DNA of 64,000 bases. It comes from an uncultured Alphaproteobacteria bacterium. GTDB taxonomy: Bacteria; Pseudomonadota; Alphaproteobacteria; RS24. Below, piece by piece: positions 9,676-22,037 of this stretch. The translations under genes and the position numbers were made by a program. How positions within the stretch are numbered: the stretch's first letter is position 1; each line of letters starts with the position of its first letter. The DNA is taken from assembly GCA_938091085.1 (NCBI GenBank), contig CALKOC010000017.1, forward strand, positions 124,001 through 188,000. Direction: 5' to 3'. Below the pieces are notes generated by a model. That model did not search any database and had not been told where the DNA came from. It was given only the letters and a program-made list of their open reading frames with translations.

Positions 9676-11871
9676 TTACAAAAAACTATACGGGTCAATA
9701 TCTATCGCCACCCGAATCTGACTTGGTGTTTTTGTCTTGGACAGCCAAAAGGCAATAAATTGCTGTAGTTTCGCCTGTTTTCCAGCTTTTATAAGGAATC
9801 TGAGCCGATATCGGTTACGGATACGCGCAATGGGTGCGGGTGCAGGGCCGAGAACCCGCACATCATCCGAAGCAGGTATCAACGCCGCTAAATCTCTTGA
9901 AAAATTATTCAATGCGGCGATATCCGGACCGGACAGCACAAGTCCCGCCAAACGCCCAAAAGGCGGCATCCCGGACTGCGCGCGCATTTCGGCCTCGCGC
10001 TCAAGAAATATATCCCGTTCCCCGGCAATTAAAGCCTTTAGAACCGGATGGTCGGGCATATAGCTTTGCAACATCGCAGTGCCTTTTGATGCCTCGCGCC
10101 CTGCTCTGCCGGATACCTGCAGCAATGTCTGATATGTACGCTCCGCAGCTCGCAAATCCCCATTACCAAGCCCTAAATCTGCATCAACAACCCCTGCAAA
10201 ACCCAATTCAGGAAAGTGATGACCTTTGGCGATAATCTGGGTGCCAATAATAATATCTATCTCGCCACTTTGAATAAGGCTCAGCTGACTTTGAAGCTCT
10301 CCGGTCTGTCCAACCATATCTGAAGACAAAACAGCTGCTTTTTTATCAGGAAACACATGCCCAACCTCTTCCAATACACGCTCCACGCCTGGCCCACAGG
10401 CCGTCAGACAGTCAGCTTCTCCACATTCTTCGCATTTATCGGGTACATTGCGCACACTCCCGCATTGATGGCAGGCCATGATGTTTTTGCTCCGATGTTC
10501 AACCAGCCATGCATCACAATCCGAACAAGCATAACGATGCCCACAATTTCGGCATAAAGTAAGCGGGGCATATCCCCTGCGGTTGAGAAAGAGCAAGGTT
10601 TGTTTTCCGCGATCAAGCGCATCTTGCATAGACGACACCATTGCCGGAGACAACCATTGCCCCCGCGCTGGTGGGTCTATCCGCATATCAATCATAGATA
10701 AATCCGGCATGCCCGCCGCACCATGGCGGCTTGGAAGTTTGACAAGATGATACCTTCCATCCCGCGCATTGACATAGCTTTCCAATGACGGCGTTGCAGT
10801 TGAAAGAATAACTGTCGCATCAGCCAACCGCCCACGCACCACCGCCATATCCCGGGCATTATAAATCACCCCTTCTTCCTGCTTGAATCCGGGGTCGTGC
10901 TCCTCATCCACGACAATCACACCCAGATCTTGCCACGGCAAAAACAACCCTGACCGCGCGGCAACCATTACCTTGACCTTTCCCTCAGCAACGGCTCGCC
11001 ATGTCCGCCGACGTTCTGACGCAGTCAGTCCTGAATGCCATAAAGCAGGAGGACAACCAAAACGGTCTTCAAACCTTGTTAATAGTTGCTCTGTGAGGGC
11101 AATCTCCGGCAGAAGAACAAGCGCAGACTTTCCATTGGTAAGCGCCGCCGCGATTACTTCAAAAAAGACTTCCGTTTTGCCAGATCCCGTTACACCATCG
11201 AGCAAATGACATTGAAAGCCCCTTGTCTCGATATTATCCGTTAACATATTCACGGCTTCGTCTTGCTCATTTGAAAATTGCACACGGCTATAGGTTGGGT
11301 CAGGCACATCAAATAGTGTTCCAGCGGGGAGTTCAGACTTTATCAGAGCGCCTTCTTTTTCCAACGATGTCAGCGTAGAAGTCGACACCGATGCTGCCTC
11401 GGTCAAATCCCCGGTTCGCATCGTCCTGCCAGGTAAGAGCGCAGCAAAGACCCTTTCTCGGGCATCAGTCATCCGCGACGGGCGTTTATCGGAAACCTGC
11501 CAGCCGGTCATAGACTTTTCAGGGGAAAGGGCATCCGGCACACTTAACACCAATTTGAGAACCGCCCCTTGTGGGCTCATCACATAAGACGATACCCAAT
11601 CCACAAATTTTCGATTTTCCTCAGATAATGGCGGGATATCATAAAACTGCTCAATGGATTTAAGCTTGTCTTTCGGCGGGTCATTTTCTTGCCAAGGGCG
11701 CGGTTTTTCCCATATCACCCCGTAAAGTTTTTTTCTGCCAAAAGGAACAAGCACAAATTGTCCAGGCACAAGTTCGACATCTTGCGGCACAGCATAATGA
11801 AACACTTTGGGCACAATCGCAGCAAGGCAAACGGCAACAATTAGCATGTCGTCATTTTCTGTCCTCTGCAT
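9676..11871 (-). CDS. priA: primosomal replication protein N' (PriA helicase)
   Basis: 3'-5' DNA helicase that restarts collapsed replication forks by loading DnaB. The order is N-terminal 3'-end-binding domain, helicase lobe 1 with Walker A 'GVTGSGKT' (about residues 226-233) and the 'DEEHD' Walker B box, then lobe 2 interrupted by a zinc module. The zinc module has CxxC pairs between about residues 440 and 490 ('CRNCGHRYACSDC', 'CHQCGSVRNVPDKCEECG'). Lobe 2 continues with 'GTQIIAKGHHFP' and 'QVSGRAGRE'. At 731 residues it is normal. The ATG at 11847 ('MLIVAV') is an alternative start. It is divergent from xerC, a common alphaproteobacterial pairing. Confidence 0.96.
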   Translation of the reverse strand: MQRTENDDMLIVAVCLAAIVPKVFHYAVPQDVELVPGQFVLVPFGRKKLYGVIWEKPRPWQENDPPKDKLKSIEQFYDIPPLSEENRKFVDWVSSYVMSPQGAVLKLVLSVPDALSPEKSMTGWQVSDKRPSRMTDARERVFAALLPGRTMRTGDLTEAASVSTSTLTSLEKEGALIKSELPAGTLFDVPDPTYSRVQFSNEQDEAVNMLTDNIETRGFQCHLLDGVTGSGKTEVFFEVIAAALTNGKSALVLLPEIALTEQLLTRFEDRFGCPPALWHSGLTASERRRTWRAVAEGKVKVMVAARSGLFLPWQDLGVIVVDEEHDPGFKQEEGVIYNARDMAVVRGRLADATVILSTATPSLESYVNARDGRYHLVKLPSRHGAAGMPDLSMIDMRIDPPARGQWLSPAMVSSMQDALDRGKQTLLFLNRRGYAPLTLCRNCGHRYACSDCDAWLVEHRSKNIMACHQCGSVRNVPDKCEECGEADCLTACGPGVERVLEEVGHVFPDKKAAVLSSDMVGQTGELQSQLSLIQSGEIDIIIGTQIIAKGHHFPELGFAGVVDADLGLGNGDLRAAERTYQTLLQVSGRAGREASKGTAMLQSYMPDHPVLKALIAGERDIFLEREAEMRAQSGMPPFGRLAGLVLSGPDIAALNNFSRDLAALIPASDDVRVLGPAPAPIARIRNRYRLRFLIKAGKQAKLQQFIAFWLSKTKTPSQIRVAIDIDPYSFL

Positions 11872-11988
11872 AATGTTGCGTGTCCCATTCTTGGTTTTAT
11901 GGCATAATTTATTTCATCATAAGTGAAGCTTTGATTTTGACCAAATGCTACTAGGAAAACATTTAATCTCAATTTGCGGTGTCTTTTC

Positions 11989-12918
11989 ATGACAGCCAAT
12001 ACTGAACTACAAACTTTGATTAATGCTTGGCTGAAACAACTCAAGCAGAGAAATCTTAGTACACATACGCTTGAAGCCTATCAGCGTGATGTTATCCAAT
12101 TCATTGATTTCCTCGCAGGGCATTTTGAGCAAGAGGTCACGCCGGCTTCTTTCAATACTTTAAAAGCTATGGATGTAAGAAGTTTTTTAGCAAAACGACG
12201 TGAGCAGGAAACCACACAAAGCCGTTCACTCGCCAGAAGCCTATCAGGTCTTCGTTCTTTCACTTTATATCTCTCAGAAACAGATTATCCTGTAAGCTCC
12301 GCTTTCAAGTTTGTGAAATCACCCAGAATTCCTAAATCCCTGCCAAGACCTATGTCACAAAATGATGCGCTAGAAATGATAGCGCTTGCAGGAGACATAT
12401 CTTCACATCCATGGGAGAATTTACGCAATCAAGCCCTGCTGACGCTGATTTATGGATGCGGGTTGCGGATTTCAGAAGCACTGAACCTGTCTTATGGGGA
12501 GCGGCCAAAACCCGGTAATGTTTCTGTCCGGATAACAGGCAAGGGTAAAAAACAGCGAGATGCACCTATCCTGCCGCTCATAGAAAATGCCATACAAGAA
12601 TATATCAAAGCCGCACCATTTGACTTTAAAGATAAAGACCCTCTTTTCAGAGGACTCAAAGGCGGGCGCTTCTCAGCCCGACAAGTCCAAATGATTGTCG
12701 CAAAATGTCGCCGTTTAATGGGGCTACCGGATGAGGTAACACCGCATGCCTTTAGGCATAGTTTCGCAACGCATTTATTGTCCGCAGGTGGTGATTTGAG
12801 AACCATTCAAGAATTGCTCGGTCACAGCAGTCTCAGTTCAACACAGATATATACTGAAATCGAAGACACCGAATTGGGGCGTATTTATAAAAACGCCCAT
12901 CCGAGATCAAAACTTTAA
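11989..12918 (+). CDS. xerC: site-specific tyrosine recombinase XerC
   Basis: Resolves chromosome dimers at dif together with XerD. An N-terminal SAM-like core-binding domain (about residues 5-95, 'LSTHTLEAYQRDVIQFIDFL') precedes the catalytic domain. The catalytic set is visible: Arg in 'GLRISEALNLS', Lys in 'GKGKKQRDAPI', the HxxR box 'HAFRHSFATHLL', His in 'LLGHSSLSSTQIY' and the nucleophile Tyr in 'TQIYTEI'. I use the ATG ('MTANTEL') rather than the TTG 15 bp upstream. XerC rather than XerD is inferred from the position next to priA; the proteins are similar. Its stop is only 3 bp from the convergent lpdA stop. Confidence 0.9.
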   Translation: MTANTELQTLINAWLKQLKQRNLSTHTLEAYQRDVIQFIDFLAGHFEQEVTPASFNTLKAMDVRSFLAKRREQETTQSRSLARSLSGLRSFTLYLSETDYPVSSAFKFVKSPRIPKSLPRPMSQNDALEMIALAGDISSHPWENLRNQALLTLIYGCGLRISEALNLSYGERPKPGNVSVRITGKGKKQRDAPILPLIENAIQEYIKAAPFDFKDKDPLFRGLKGGRFSARQVQMIVAKCRRLMGLPDEVTPHAFRHSFATHLLSAGGDLRTIQELLGHSSLSSTQIYTEIEDTELGRIYKNAHPRSKL

Positions 12919-12921
12919 AAC

Positions 12922-14337
12922 CTACATATGTATCGCGCGGTCTTCCACGGCCAAGGCCGCTTCCTTCACGGCTTCCGTCAATGTTGGGTGCGCATGACAT
13001 GTGCGCGCCAAATCTTCTGCGCTCCCGCCAAATTCCATAGCAACCGCAGCTTCAGCAATCATATTCCCAGCCTCAGGTCCGACAATATGAACCCCAAGAA
13101 TACGATCTGTTTTTGCGTCCGCCAAAACTTTCACAAAGCCATCCGTGGTATTATTAACCTTGGCACGACCATTAGCCATAAAAGGGAATTTCCCGATGCG
13201 GTAATCAACCCCTTGCTGGGTAAGCTCTTCTTCATTAAGCCCCACCCATGCAACTTCCGGCGCGGTATAAATCACACCCGGGATTACATCATAATTTACA
13301 TGACCTGACTTACCAGCCAACAACTCAGCGACAGCAACACCCTCATCTTCGGCCTTATGCGCCAACATCGGACCAGTAATGACATCACCGATTGCATAAA
13401 TGCCATCAACATTTGTTTTGAAGCTGTTCGTTTCAATCCGACCTGCAACATCTAGCTGAACACCGACAGACTCCAAACCTAGCCCTTCTGTGTAAGGACG
13501 GCGACCAATTGACACCAAAACCTTGTCAACCGACAGCGTTTCCGCCTCGCCCTCAGATTGGGCTGGCTCAATCGTCACTTTGACACTTGCCTTAAGAGGT
13601 TTGACCTCAGTGACCTTTTTGCCCAGCAAAAATTTGAATCCTTGTTTTTGCAAAATCCGCTGGAATTGTTTTGATACTTCCTCATCAACACCAGGGGTAA
13701 TTCGGTCTAAATATTCAACAACTGTAACTTCCGCACCAAGGCGCGCCCAAACCGAACCAAGCTCCAGACCAATAATACCAGCGCCAACAATCAGCAAATG
13801 CTTTGGCACAGCGTCAAATTCAAGCGCACCGGTAGAAGACACGACAAGTTTCTCATCAATCTCAACACCTTGAAGCGGCGTACTTTCAGAACCCGTTGCA
13901 ATCACAATATTTTTCGTGTTCAGGGTGCGTGTACCCCCATCCAAAAGGCTGACCTCAACCTGACCGGGAGCGACAATTAAAGCCGACCCGTGTAACGCCT
14001 CAACCTTATTTTTCTTGAACAAGAAATCAATACCCTGCGTATTACCGGTAATGCCATTTTCTTTGTATGTCATCATTGCTGGCAAATCGAGTTTCGGTTT
14101 ACCGAGTTGAATGCCCATATCCCCCGCATGTGATGCTTCAGTGAACACCTCAGAGGCATGCAATAGAGCTTTGGAGGGAATACAACCAATATTTAAACAT
14201 GTCCCGCCGTGACTTCCGCGTTTATCAACACAGGCTACGCGCATACCTAATTGCGCAGCACGGATGGCGCAAACATATCCGCCCGGGCCTGAGCCAATCA
14301 CCACAAGATCAAAATCACCACCAACTTCTTCAGACAT
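12922..14337 (-). CDS. lpdA: dihydrolipoyl dehydrogenase (E3)
   Basis: Flavoprotein that reoxidises dihydrolipoamide with NAD+, the E3 component of 2-oxoglutarate dehydrogenase. The FAD-binding '[11 protein letters not shown]' is followed by the redox disulfide '[13 protein letters not shown]' (C47/C52). The second dinucleotide fold has '[15 protein letters not shown]', and the C-terminal catalytic base is His450 in 'HAHPTLTEA'. At 471 residues it is standard. As the last gene of sucCDAB-lpdA, 9 bp after sucB, it is most likely the E3 dedicated to the OGDH complex. Confidence 0.96.
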   Translation of the reverse strand: MSEEVGGDFDLVVIGSGPGGYVCAIRAAQLGMRVACVDKRGSHGGTCLNIGCIPSKALLHASEVFTEASHAGDMGIQLGKPKLDLPAMMTYKENGITGNTQGIDFLFKKNKVEALHGSALIVAPGQVEVSLLDGGTRTLNTKNIVIATGSESTPLQGVEIDEKLVVSSTGALEFDAVPKHLLIVGAGIIGLELGSVWARLGAEVTVVEYLDRITPGVDEEVSKQFQRILQKQGFKFLLGKKVTEVKPLKASVKVTIEPAQSEGEAETLSVDKVLVSIGRRPYTEGLGLESVGVQLDVAGRIETNSFKTNVDGIYAIGDVITGPMLAHKAEDEGVAVAELLAGKSGHVNYDVIPGVIYTAPEVAWVGLNEEELTQQGVDYRIGKFPFMANGRAKVNNTTDGFVKVLADAKTDRILGVHIVGPEAGNMIAEAAVAMEFGGSAEDLARTCHAHPTLTEAVKEAALAVEDRAIHM

Positions 14338-14346
14338 TTTATTCTC

Positions 14347-15642
14347 CTAGAGATTTAATAAGAGCCGCTCGGGGTTTTCTAATCCCTCTTTAACGCGCAC
14401 AAGGAAAGTCACAGCTTCTTTACCGTCGACAATTCTGTGGTCATAGCTCAAGGCAAGATACATCATCGGACGCACAACAATTTCCCCATCGACAACAATA
14501 GGGCGATCCTGAATTTTATGCATACCTAGGATACCCGATTGCGGGCTATTCAGAATTGGTGTCGACATGAGAGAGCCGTAAACCCCACCATTAGAAATGG
14601 TGAATGTGCCGCCCTGCAAATCGTCAATCGCCAACGACCCTTCACGGGCTTTTCTACCATATCCGGCAATGGTTGTTTCAATTTCAGCAAAACCCATCAT
14701 ATGTGCGTCGCGAACAACCGGCACAACAAGGCCTTTATCGGTACCAACTGCAACGCCCATATTCACATAATTTTTATAGACGATGTCAGTCCCGTCAACT
14801 TCAGCATTCACAGCAGGTATTTCCTGCAAAGCAACGACACAAGCTTTCACAAAGAAACTCATAAAACCGAGCTTGACGCCGTGTTTTTTCTCAAACTGTT
14901 CTTTATAGGCGCTACGAACCGACATCAGTTCCGACATATCGACTTCATTAAAAGTCGTCAGCATCGCAGCCGTGTTTTGAGATTCTTTAAGGCGTTTGGC
15001 GATAGTTTGGCGTAAGCGTGTCATTTTCACGCGTTCTTCAAGCGCCGGCTGCGCTCCGGTATCGTCAGATCTTGCACTCATTGGAGGTGCAGGGATTTCC
15101 ACGGGTGCTGTAACACCTTTTTCAACAGCCTCAAGCACATCACCTTTAGTTAAGCGTCCACCTTTACCTGAACCCGACAATGCGGCGGCATCGAGGCCAT
15201 GCTCGTCGACGAGACGTCGGACGGAAGGCGCTAAAACTTCATCTGAAGAGGGTTTTGTATCTGGTTCTTTTCTTGGAGCTTCAACGGATGACTGTATTTG
15301 CGTGTCCGGAGCTTGGGTCTCCTGAGCTTGGGTCACCTGAACTTGGGTCTCCGGTGCAGCAGAAACAGGCACCTCTTTTGCAGGTGAAGGCGGCACAGCA
15401 CCTGCACCCTCGAGAATTTCACCGAGCAAAGCACCAACTTCGACAGTCGCACCATCCTCAACAGCGACTTCTCCCATAACACCCGCTGAGGGCGCAGGAA
15501 CTTCGATAGTCACCTTATCAGTTTCAAGTTCACAAAGCGGCTCATCTGCAGAAACGGCTTCACCGGGTTTTTTGTACCATTGAGCGACGGTCGCCTCTGT
15601 GATGGACTCGCCCAAAGTTGGAACGCGGATTTCAGTACTCAT
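14347..15642 (-). CDS. sucB: dihydrolipoyllysine succinyltransferase (E2 of OGDH)
   Basis: Core E2 of the 2-oxoglutarate dehydrogenase complex. A single N-terminal lipoyl domain carries the lipoylated lysine in 'ETDKVTIEV' (K43). A long flexible linker (about residues 80-130) contains a Gln/Thr-rich repeat. A peripheral subunit-binding domain follows ('[19 protein letters not shown]'), then the acyltransferase domain with catalytic His402 and Asp406 in '[10 protein letters not shown]'. At 431 residues it is typical. It lies between sucA and lpdA in one minus-strand operon. Confidence 0.95.
   Translation of the reverse strand: MSTEIRVPTLGESITEATVAQWYKKPGEAVSADEPLCELETDKVTIEVPAPSAGVMGEVAVEDGATVEVGALLGEILEGAGAVPPSPAKEVPVSAAPETQVQVTQAQETQAPDTQIQSSVEAPRKEPDTKPSSDEVLAPSVRRLVDEHGLDAAALSGSGKGGRLTKGDVLEAVEKGVTAPVEIPAPPMSARSDDTGAQPALEERVKMTRLRQTIAKRLKESQNTAAMLTTFNEVDMSELMSVRSAYKEQFEKKHGVKLGFMSFFVKACVVALQEIPAVNAEVDGTDIVYKNYVNMGVAVGTDKGLVVPVVRDAHMMGFAEIETTIAGYGRKAREGSLAIDDLQGGTFTISNGGVYGSLMSTPILNSPQSGILGMHKIQDRPIVVDGEIVVRPMMYLALSYDHRIVDGKEAVTFLVRVKEGLENPERLLLNL
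15308..15352 (-). repeat. 15-bp tandem repeat (x3) in the sucB linker
   Basis: Three adjacent 15-bp units (plus-strand 'ggagcttgggtctcc', 'tgagcttgggtcacc', 'tgaacttgggtctcc') encode pentads of the type Val/Ala-Gln-Val/Glu-Thr-Gln between the lipoyl and subunit-binding domains. The repeat is in frame, so it can vary linker length without frameshift. Confidence 0.85.
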
Positions 15643-15721
15643 TTTATGTCCTCACTTTTTTCATTATACGCGGGTCATTTCATATGATGCGTTGTGCTGG
15701 AAAACTTGTTTACGATAATCC

Positions 15722-18715
15722 CTATTTGGATAACCCAAGTGCATCATTCGTGAATCTTTCCATTTCGGCTTGATGACGTGCCATCAAACCTGTTGCGGTT
15801 GAAGCAGAAGCCGCCCTGCCCGTATAAACCGGCCGCGTATGCTTGGCATCAATCGATATAAGTGTCTGCTCAAGATAAGGCTCAATAAATGTCCAAGCCC
15901 CCATATTTTTTGGTTCTTCTTGACACCAGATCATCTCAGCCTGCGGGAAGGCGCTCAGCATTTGCCGTGCAGCAGTTTCCGGATAGGGATAAAGTTGCTC
16001 AATCCGCATAATATAAACATCATCAAGCCCAGCTTCATTACGCGCCTTGCGTAAATCATAATAGACCTTACCGCTACACATCACGACGCGGCGGATTTTA
16101 TCAGCCTCTTTGAGATGCCCATCGAGACGAGCATCATCATGGTCCCAAAACACGCGGTGAAATGAAGAGCCAATGGACATATCCTCAAGCGAAGAAATGC
16201 ATTCTTTGTGACGCAAAAGAGACTTTGGCGTCATTAAAACAAGCGGCTTGCGGTAATTTCTATGGAGCTGACGTCGCAAAATATGAAAATAATTTGCCGG
16301 GGTCGTCACATTGGCAACCTGCATATTTTCTTCAGCACAGGATTGCAAATATCTCTCCAGACGCGCAGAGCTGTGTTCCGGTCCTTGGCCTTCATAACCA
16401 TGCGGCAAAAGCATCACCAAGCCTGACATGCGTAACCATTTAGCTTCGGAAGAGGAGATAAACTGGTCCACCATAACCTGAGCACCATTGGCGAAATCAC
16501 CAAATTGTGCCTCCCACAATACAAGTGCATTCGGCTCAGCCAGCGAATAGCCATATTCAAAGCCAAGCACAGCAGCTTCGGACAACATGGAATTAATCAC
16601 CTCATAAGAGCCTTGATCTTCTGCGAGGTTTTGTAATGGCTTATAACGGTTTTCATTTTGTTGGTCGGTCCAGACGGAATGTCGTTGAGAGAACGTTCCC
16701 CGTTCACTATCCTGACCGGACAAACGAACCGGAAATCCCTCGCGCAACAAACTACCAAATGCAAGTGCTTCCGCAGTTGACCAGTCAAAACCCTGACCGG
16801 TCTCAAACATTTTTTGCTTGTTTTTTAGCTGGCGGGTAAGTGATTTATGCAAATTAAAACCGTCCGGCACTTCTGTCAGTCTTTCACCAATATCACGCAG
16901 ACGATCGGCATCAACGCCTGTTTCACCTCTGATAAATTCTTCACGGCGCTTGCTCTCAAGACCTGACCACCGACCATCAAGCCAGTCAGGCTTATTCGGT
17001 TTAAATTCATTGGCAGACTCGAACTCGGTTTCAAGCATGGCGCGGTAATTACTCAGTTGAGCGTTCACTTCTTCTTGAGAAAGCAAACCTTCTTCGACGA
17101 GTTGGTTTCCATAGACACTGACAACGGAAGGGTGCTCTTTGATGCGCGCATACATAAGCGGTTGAGTGAATGCTGGCTCATCCCCTTCATTGTGACCAAA
17201 TCTGCGATAGCAGAACATATCAATCACAACAGGTTTTAGAAATTTCTGCCTGAACTCGGTCGCAACTTTTGTCGCATAAACAACCGCTTCGGGATCATCA
17301 CCATTTACATGGAAAATCGGTGCCTCTACCATTTTCGCAACATCAGAAGGATAAGGTGAAGAACGCGAAAATCTCGGATTGGTGGTAAAGCCAATTTGAT
17401 TATTAACAATAAAATGGATAGATCCACCGGATTTATGTCCGATAAGACCAGACAGACCGAAACATTCAGCGACAATGCCCTGACCAGCAAAAGCAGCATC
17501 ACCATGCAAAAGCAATGGGATGACACTTGAACGATCTGATTTACCGTTTTCAAGTTTGTAGGTATCTTGTTTCGCCCGCGCTTTACCCAGCACAACCGGA
17601 TCCACCGCTTCCAGATGCGACGGGTTAGCCGTCAGGGAAAGGTGAACTTTATTGCCGTCAAATTCACGGTCAGATGAGGTGCCTAAATGGTATTTTACAT
17701 CGCCGGATCCTTCAACCGTATCGGGATGGGCTGCACCACCTTTAAACTCACTAAACAACGCGCGGAAAGGTTTGGACATCACATTGGTCAGGATATTCAA
17801 CCGCCCACGATGAGGCATGCCAATAACAATTTCCTTAACGCCAAGGTTACCACCGCGTTTGATAATTTGCTCAAGCGCTGGCACAATCGACTCAGCACCA
17901 TCAAGCCCAAACCGCTTGGTGCCGGTATATTTAACATCGATAAACTTCTCTAATCCCTCGGCTTCGACAAGCTTTGCGAAAATCGCCTTCTTTCCTTCAG
18001 TAGTAAAGCTGATTTCCTTATCAGGACCTTCCATACGTTCCTGTAACCAGCTTTTTTCTTCAGGATCATTAATATGCATGAACTCCAATGCCAAACGCCC
18101 GCAATAGGTACGCTTAAGGATTTCCAACATCTCTCTGATCGAAGCAAATTCTAAACCCAAAACATAATCGATGAAGATTTTACGATCATAATCCTCTGCC
18201 GTGAAACCATAGCTTTCCGGTTCTAGTTCGGGGTGCGATTTTGGGGGCTCAAGACCTAGGGGATCCAAATCCGCCGCCAGATGTCCACGCGCACGATAAG
18301 CCCTAATCATCATAATCGCGCGGACTGAGTCAATCGTCGCTGACCTAAGGGACTCTTCATTAAGGGCCACGCCGTTGTCGTTTGAACGGGTTGCAATTTT
18401 TTCGGCAATCTCTCCGGCAATTTGAACCGGGGGCATATCATCACCCCAGTTACCGTCTAGGGCAGAGGTAATCTCCCCATTAGGTGTTTCAGGCCAATGC
18501 GGTTTTTCCCAGCTTGGACGGAAAGTTTCGTGATTTTTTTCAGCAGCGCCAAGATTATCAAAAAACTCTTTCCAGCCCGGATCTACAGATTGAGGCGCAG
18601 AAAGATATTGCTCATAAAGTTGCTCAATATAAAAAGCGTTAGCACCATCTAGAAAAGATGTGCGATGACCGGCTTCTCCGGTCACCATGTTCTCATTATC
18701 ACTTTGTGTACTCAT
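15722..18715 (-). CDS. sucA: 2-oxoglutarate dehydrogenase E1 component
   Basis: Thiamine-diphosphate enzyme that decarboxylates 2-oxoglutarate and succinylates the E2 lipoyl group. The N-terminal E2-binding stretch ('FLDGANAFYIEQLYEQYL') is typical. The ThDP/active-site region carries 'IGMPHRGRLNILTNV', 'YHLGTSSDR', 'HGDAAFAGQG' and 'NNQIGFTTNP'. The C-terminal part has 'LPHGYEGQGPEHSSARLERY' and 'WCQEEPKNMGAW'. At 997 residues it has the expected length and shows no fused domains. It lies 31 bp after sucD and 79 bp before sucB. Confidence 0.97.
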   Translation of the reverse strand: MSTQSDNENMVTGEAGHRTSFLDGANAFYIEQLYEQYLSAPQSVDPGWKEFFDNLGAAEKNHETFRPSWEKPHWPETPNGEITSALDGNWGDDMPPVQIAGEIAEKIATRSNDNGVALNEESLRSATIDSVRAIMMIRAYRARGHLAADLDPLGLEPPKSHPELEPESYGFTAEDYDRKIFIDYVLGLEFASIREMLEILKRTYCGRLALEFMHINDPEEKSWLQERMEGPDKEISFTTEGKKAIFAKLVEAEGLEKFIDVKYTGTKRFGLDGAESIVPALEQIIKRGGNLGVKEIVIGMPHRGRLNILTNVMSKPFRALFSEFKGGAAHPDTVEGSGDVKYHLGTSSDREFDGNKVHLSLTANPSHLEAVDPVVLGKARAKQDTYKLENGKSDRSSVIPLLLHGDAAFAGQGIVAECFGLSGLIGHKSGGSIHFIVNNQIGFTTNPRFSRSSPYPSDVAKMVEAPIFHVNGDDPEAVVYATKVATEFRQKFLKPVVIDMFCYRRFGHNEGDEPAFTQPLMYARIKEHPSVVSVYGNQLVEEGLLSQEEVNAQLSNYRAMLETEFESANEFKPNKPDWLDGRWSGLESKRREEFIRGETGVDADRLRDIGERLTEVPDGFNLHKSLTRQLKNKQKMFETGQGFDWSTAEALAFGSLLREGFPVRLSGQDSERGTFSQRHSVWTDQQNENRYKPLQNLAEDQGSYEVINSMLSEAAVLGFEYGYSLAEPNALVLWEAQFGDFANGAQVMVDQFISSSEAKWLRMSGLVMLLPHGYEGQGPEHSSARLERYLQSCAEENMQVANVTTPANYFHILRRQLHRNYRKPLVLMTPKSLLRHKECISSLEDMSIGSSFHRVFWDHDDARLDGHLKEADKIRRVVMCSGKVYYDLRKARNEAGLDDVYIMRIEQLYPYPETAARQMLSAFPQAEMIWCQEEPKNMGAWTFIEPYLEQTLISIDAKHTRPVYTGRAASASTATGLMARHQAEMERFTNDALGLSK

Positions 18716-18746
18716 GAACGTAATCTTTCCTTACGGTCCGAAACAG

Positions 18747-19622
18747 CTAGCCGTTTAATATCTGGGACAATGTAGTACCCAATGCTGCAGGTGATGGAGA
18801 CACCGTAATTCCTGCAGAACGCATCGCTTCCATTTTATCTTCAGCACCACCTTTACCGCCCGAAATAATAGCACCGGCATGGCCCATACGACGCCCGGGA
18901 GGTGCGGTAACACCAGCGATGAAACCAACAACTGGCTTTTTAACCGCTGATGATTTTAAAAACTCTGCTGCTTCTTCCTCAGCTGAACCACCGATTTCAC
19001 CAATCATAATGATGGACTCGGTTTGTTCATCACCGAGAAACAATTCCAAACAGTCAATAAAGTTTGTGCCGTTAACAGGGTCACCGCCAATACCAATACA
19101 AGTCGACTGACCCAGACCCGCCGCAGTTGTTTGTGCCACAGCTTCATAGGTCAACGTACCTGAACGCGAAACAATCCCAACACTGCCGGGCCGATGAATA
19201 TGACCGGGCATAATGCCAATTTTACACTCACCAGGCGTTATCACACCCGGGCAGTTCGGGCCAACAAGTCTTGTCTTAGAACCTTGCAACGCGCTTTTGA
19301 CCTTAATCATATCCATAACCGGAATACCCTCGGTAATACAGACAGCAAGCTCAATCTCAGCTTCAATAGCCTCAAGAATCGCGTTGGCAGCAAAAGGTGG
19401 CGGCACGTATATCGCGCTCGCCGTTGCGCCGGTTTTGTCAACGGCTTCTGCCACTGTATCAAAAACGGGCAGACCAAGATGGGTTTCCCCACCGCGCTTT
19501 GGCGTTACGCCGCCGACCATTTGAGTGCCGTAAGCAATTGCCTGTTCTGAGTGGAATGTGCCCTGACTACCAGTGAAGCCCTGACAAATAACTTTAGTTT
19601 CTTTTCCAACGAGTACTGACAT
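18747..19622 (-). CDS. sucD: succinyl-CoA synthetase alpha subunit
   Basis: Binds CoA and carries the phosphorylated active-site histidine, seen in '[16 protein letters not shown]'. The CoA-binding Rossmann part starts '[19 protein letters not shown]', and '[11 protein letters not shown]' is a family signature. I use the ATG at 19622 because it shares its A with the sucC stop (TGATG), rather than the GTG one codon upstream. The 291-residue length is normal. Confidence 0.97.
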   Translation of the reverse strand: MSVLVGKETKVICQGFTGSQGTFHSEQAIAYGTQMVGGVTPKRGGETHLGLPVFDTVAEAVDKTGATASAIYVPPPFAANAILEAIEAEIELAVCITEGIPVMDMIKVKSALQGSKTRLVGPNCPGVITPGECKIGIMPGHIHRPGSVGIVSRSGTLTYEAVAQTTAAGLGQSTCIGIGGDPVNGTNFIDCLELFLGDEQTESIIMIGEIGGSAEEEAAEFLKSSAVKKPVVGFIAGVTAPPGRRMGHAGAIISGGKGGAEDKMEAMRSAGITVSPSPAALGTTLSQILNG

Positions 19623-20791
19623 CACGCGGCCTCCCTAACAGCGGCAACAATTTTTTCTGCGGCATCCTCAAGATTATCGGCAGGGATAATAGCCAGGCCG
19701 GAAGCCGCCATAATTTCCTTACCTTGTTCGACATTCGTCCCTTCAAGACGAACCACCAGAGGCACTGAAAGAGCAAGTTCAGACGCTGCCGCAATCACAC
19801 CTTCCGCGATAATGTCACACCGCATAATGCCACCAAAAATATTCACCAAAATACCTTTGACGTTTGAATCAGACAGGATGATTTTAAAGGCTTCGGTAAC
19901 TTTTTCTTTAGTCGCACCACCGCCTACATCCAGAAAGTTTGCAGGCTCTTCACCATAAAGCTTAATGATATCCATGGTCGCCATAGCCAGACCAGCGCCG
20001 TTCACCATACAACCGATTGAACCATCAAGCTTGACATAGCTGAGGTCGTATTTTGACGCTTCGACTTCAGCTGGGTCTTCTTCAGAAAGGTCACGTAATT
20101 CAACAATATCGTCATGACGATATAAGGCATTGCTATCAAAGTTGACTTTTGCATCGAGACAAATCAAATCGCCGGCACTGTTTACAACCAGCGGGTTAAT
20201 CTCAAGCAGACTCATATCTGTATCAACAAAAGCTTTGTAAAGGTTTTTAACCAGCGTCACACATTGATCGACCTGATTACCGGTGAGCTCAAGAGCTGCA
20301 GCAATTTCTTGGCCATTTGCATCAGTGATGCCCGCAATTGGGTCAACACCCACAGTTAAAATCTTTTCGGGCGTTTCTGCCGCCACTTCCTCAATATCCA
20401 TACCGCCTTCGGTTGAGGCAATAAAAGACACTTTAGAGGTCGCGCGGTCCACAAGAATGGAGAGATATAGCTCACTTTCGATTTCGGAGCCTTCTTCAAT
20501 ATAAACCCTGCCAACTTCTTTGCCTTCAGGGCCTGTTTGGTGGGTAATGAGGGTCATGCCGAGCATACGATCCGCTTCAGCGCGCACGTCCTCAACAGAT
20601 TTAACGACTTTTACACCGCCGCCTTTGCCGCGACCACCAGCGTGAATTTGTGCTTTAACAACCCACACTGGACCGCCAAGGCTTTCAGCATGCTGTACCG
20701 CCTCATCAGGGGAAAAAGCAATACCTCCCCGCGGTACAGATACGCCAAAACCTTTTAAAACAGCCTTGGCCTGATACTCATGAATATTCAT
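19622..20791 (-). CDS. sucC: ADP-forming succinyl-CoA synthetase beta subunit
   Basis: ATP-grasp subunit that provides the nucleotide site for substrate-level phosphorylation in the TCA cycle. '[20 protein letters not shown]' opens the ATP-grasp domain, with the nucleotide loop '[15 protein letters not shown]'. The C-terminal flavodoxin-like domain has '[15 protein letters not shown]'. At 389 residues it is normal. It is the first gene of sucCDAB-lpdA. About 200 bp separate it from mdh upstream, enough for its own promoter, though I could not recognise one. Confidence 0.97.
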   Translation of the reverse strand: MNIHEYQAKAVLKGFGVSVPRGGIAFSPDEAVQHAESLGGPVWVVKAQIHAGGRGKGGGVKVVKSVEDVRAEADRMLGMTLITHQTGPEGKEVGRVYIEEGSEIESELYLSILVDRATSKVSFIASTEGGMDIEEVAAETPEKILTVGVDPIAGITDANGQEIAAALELTGNQVDQCVTLVKNLYKAFVDTDMSLLEINPLVVNSAGDLICLDAKVNFDSNALYRHDDIVELRDLSEEDPAEVEASKYDLSYVKLDGSIGCMVNGAGLAMATMDIIKLYGEEPANFLDVGGGATKEKVTEAFKIILSDSNVKGILVNIFGGIMRCDIIAEGVIAAASELALSVPLVVRLEGTNVEQGKEIMAASGLAIIPADNLEDAAEKIVAAVREAA

Positions 20792-20989
20792 TATTGACCC
20801 TCAGATTAAATTTAATTGAGCTGAGGCTAACTGATTGACCTAAGGCAGACAAGCTTAATCGGCGCGGAAACCCGCAAAAATAAGCTTTTTTAGTAGCTAT
20901 GATGCCTGGTTAGGCCATTTTTCATAAATAAAGTATTACTTATTGCTGAAAGTGTAAGAAATCACCACAAGTGGTTTCAGACAGCAGTC

Positions 20990-21964
<975 letters not shown>

Positions 21965-22037
21965 TTAGTGAATTGCATCTTTCAGTTACCTTTTTTAGAA
22001 GCTTGATGCAACCCCGATACACTCGACCTTCACCACC

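Noticed and set aside
20958-20978. Hairpin GAAA..CCAC/GTGG TTTC just after mdh as a terminator
   Set aside because: The stem has a 3-nt bulge and no U-run follows, so it is too weak to call.
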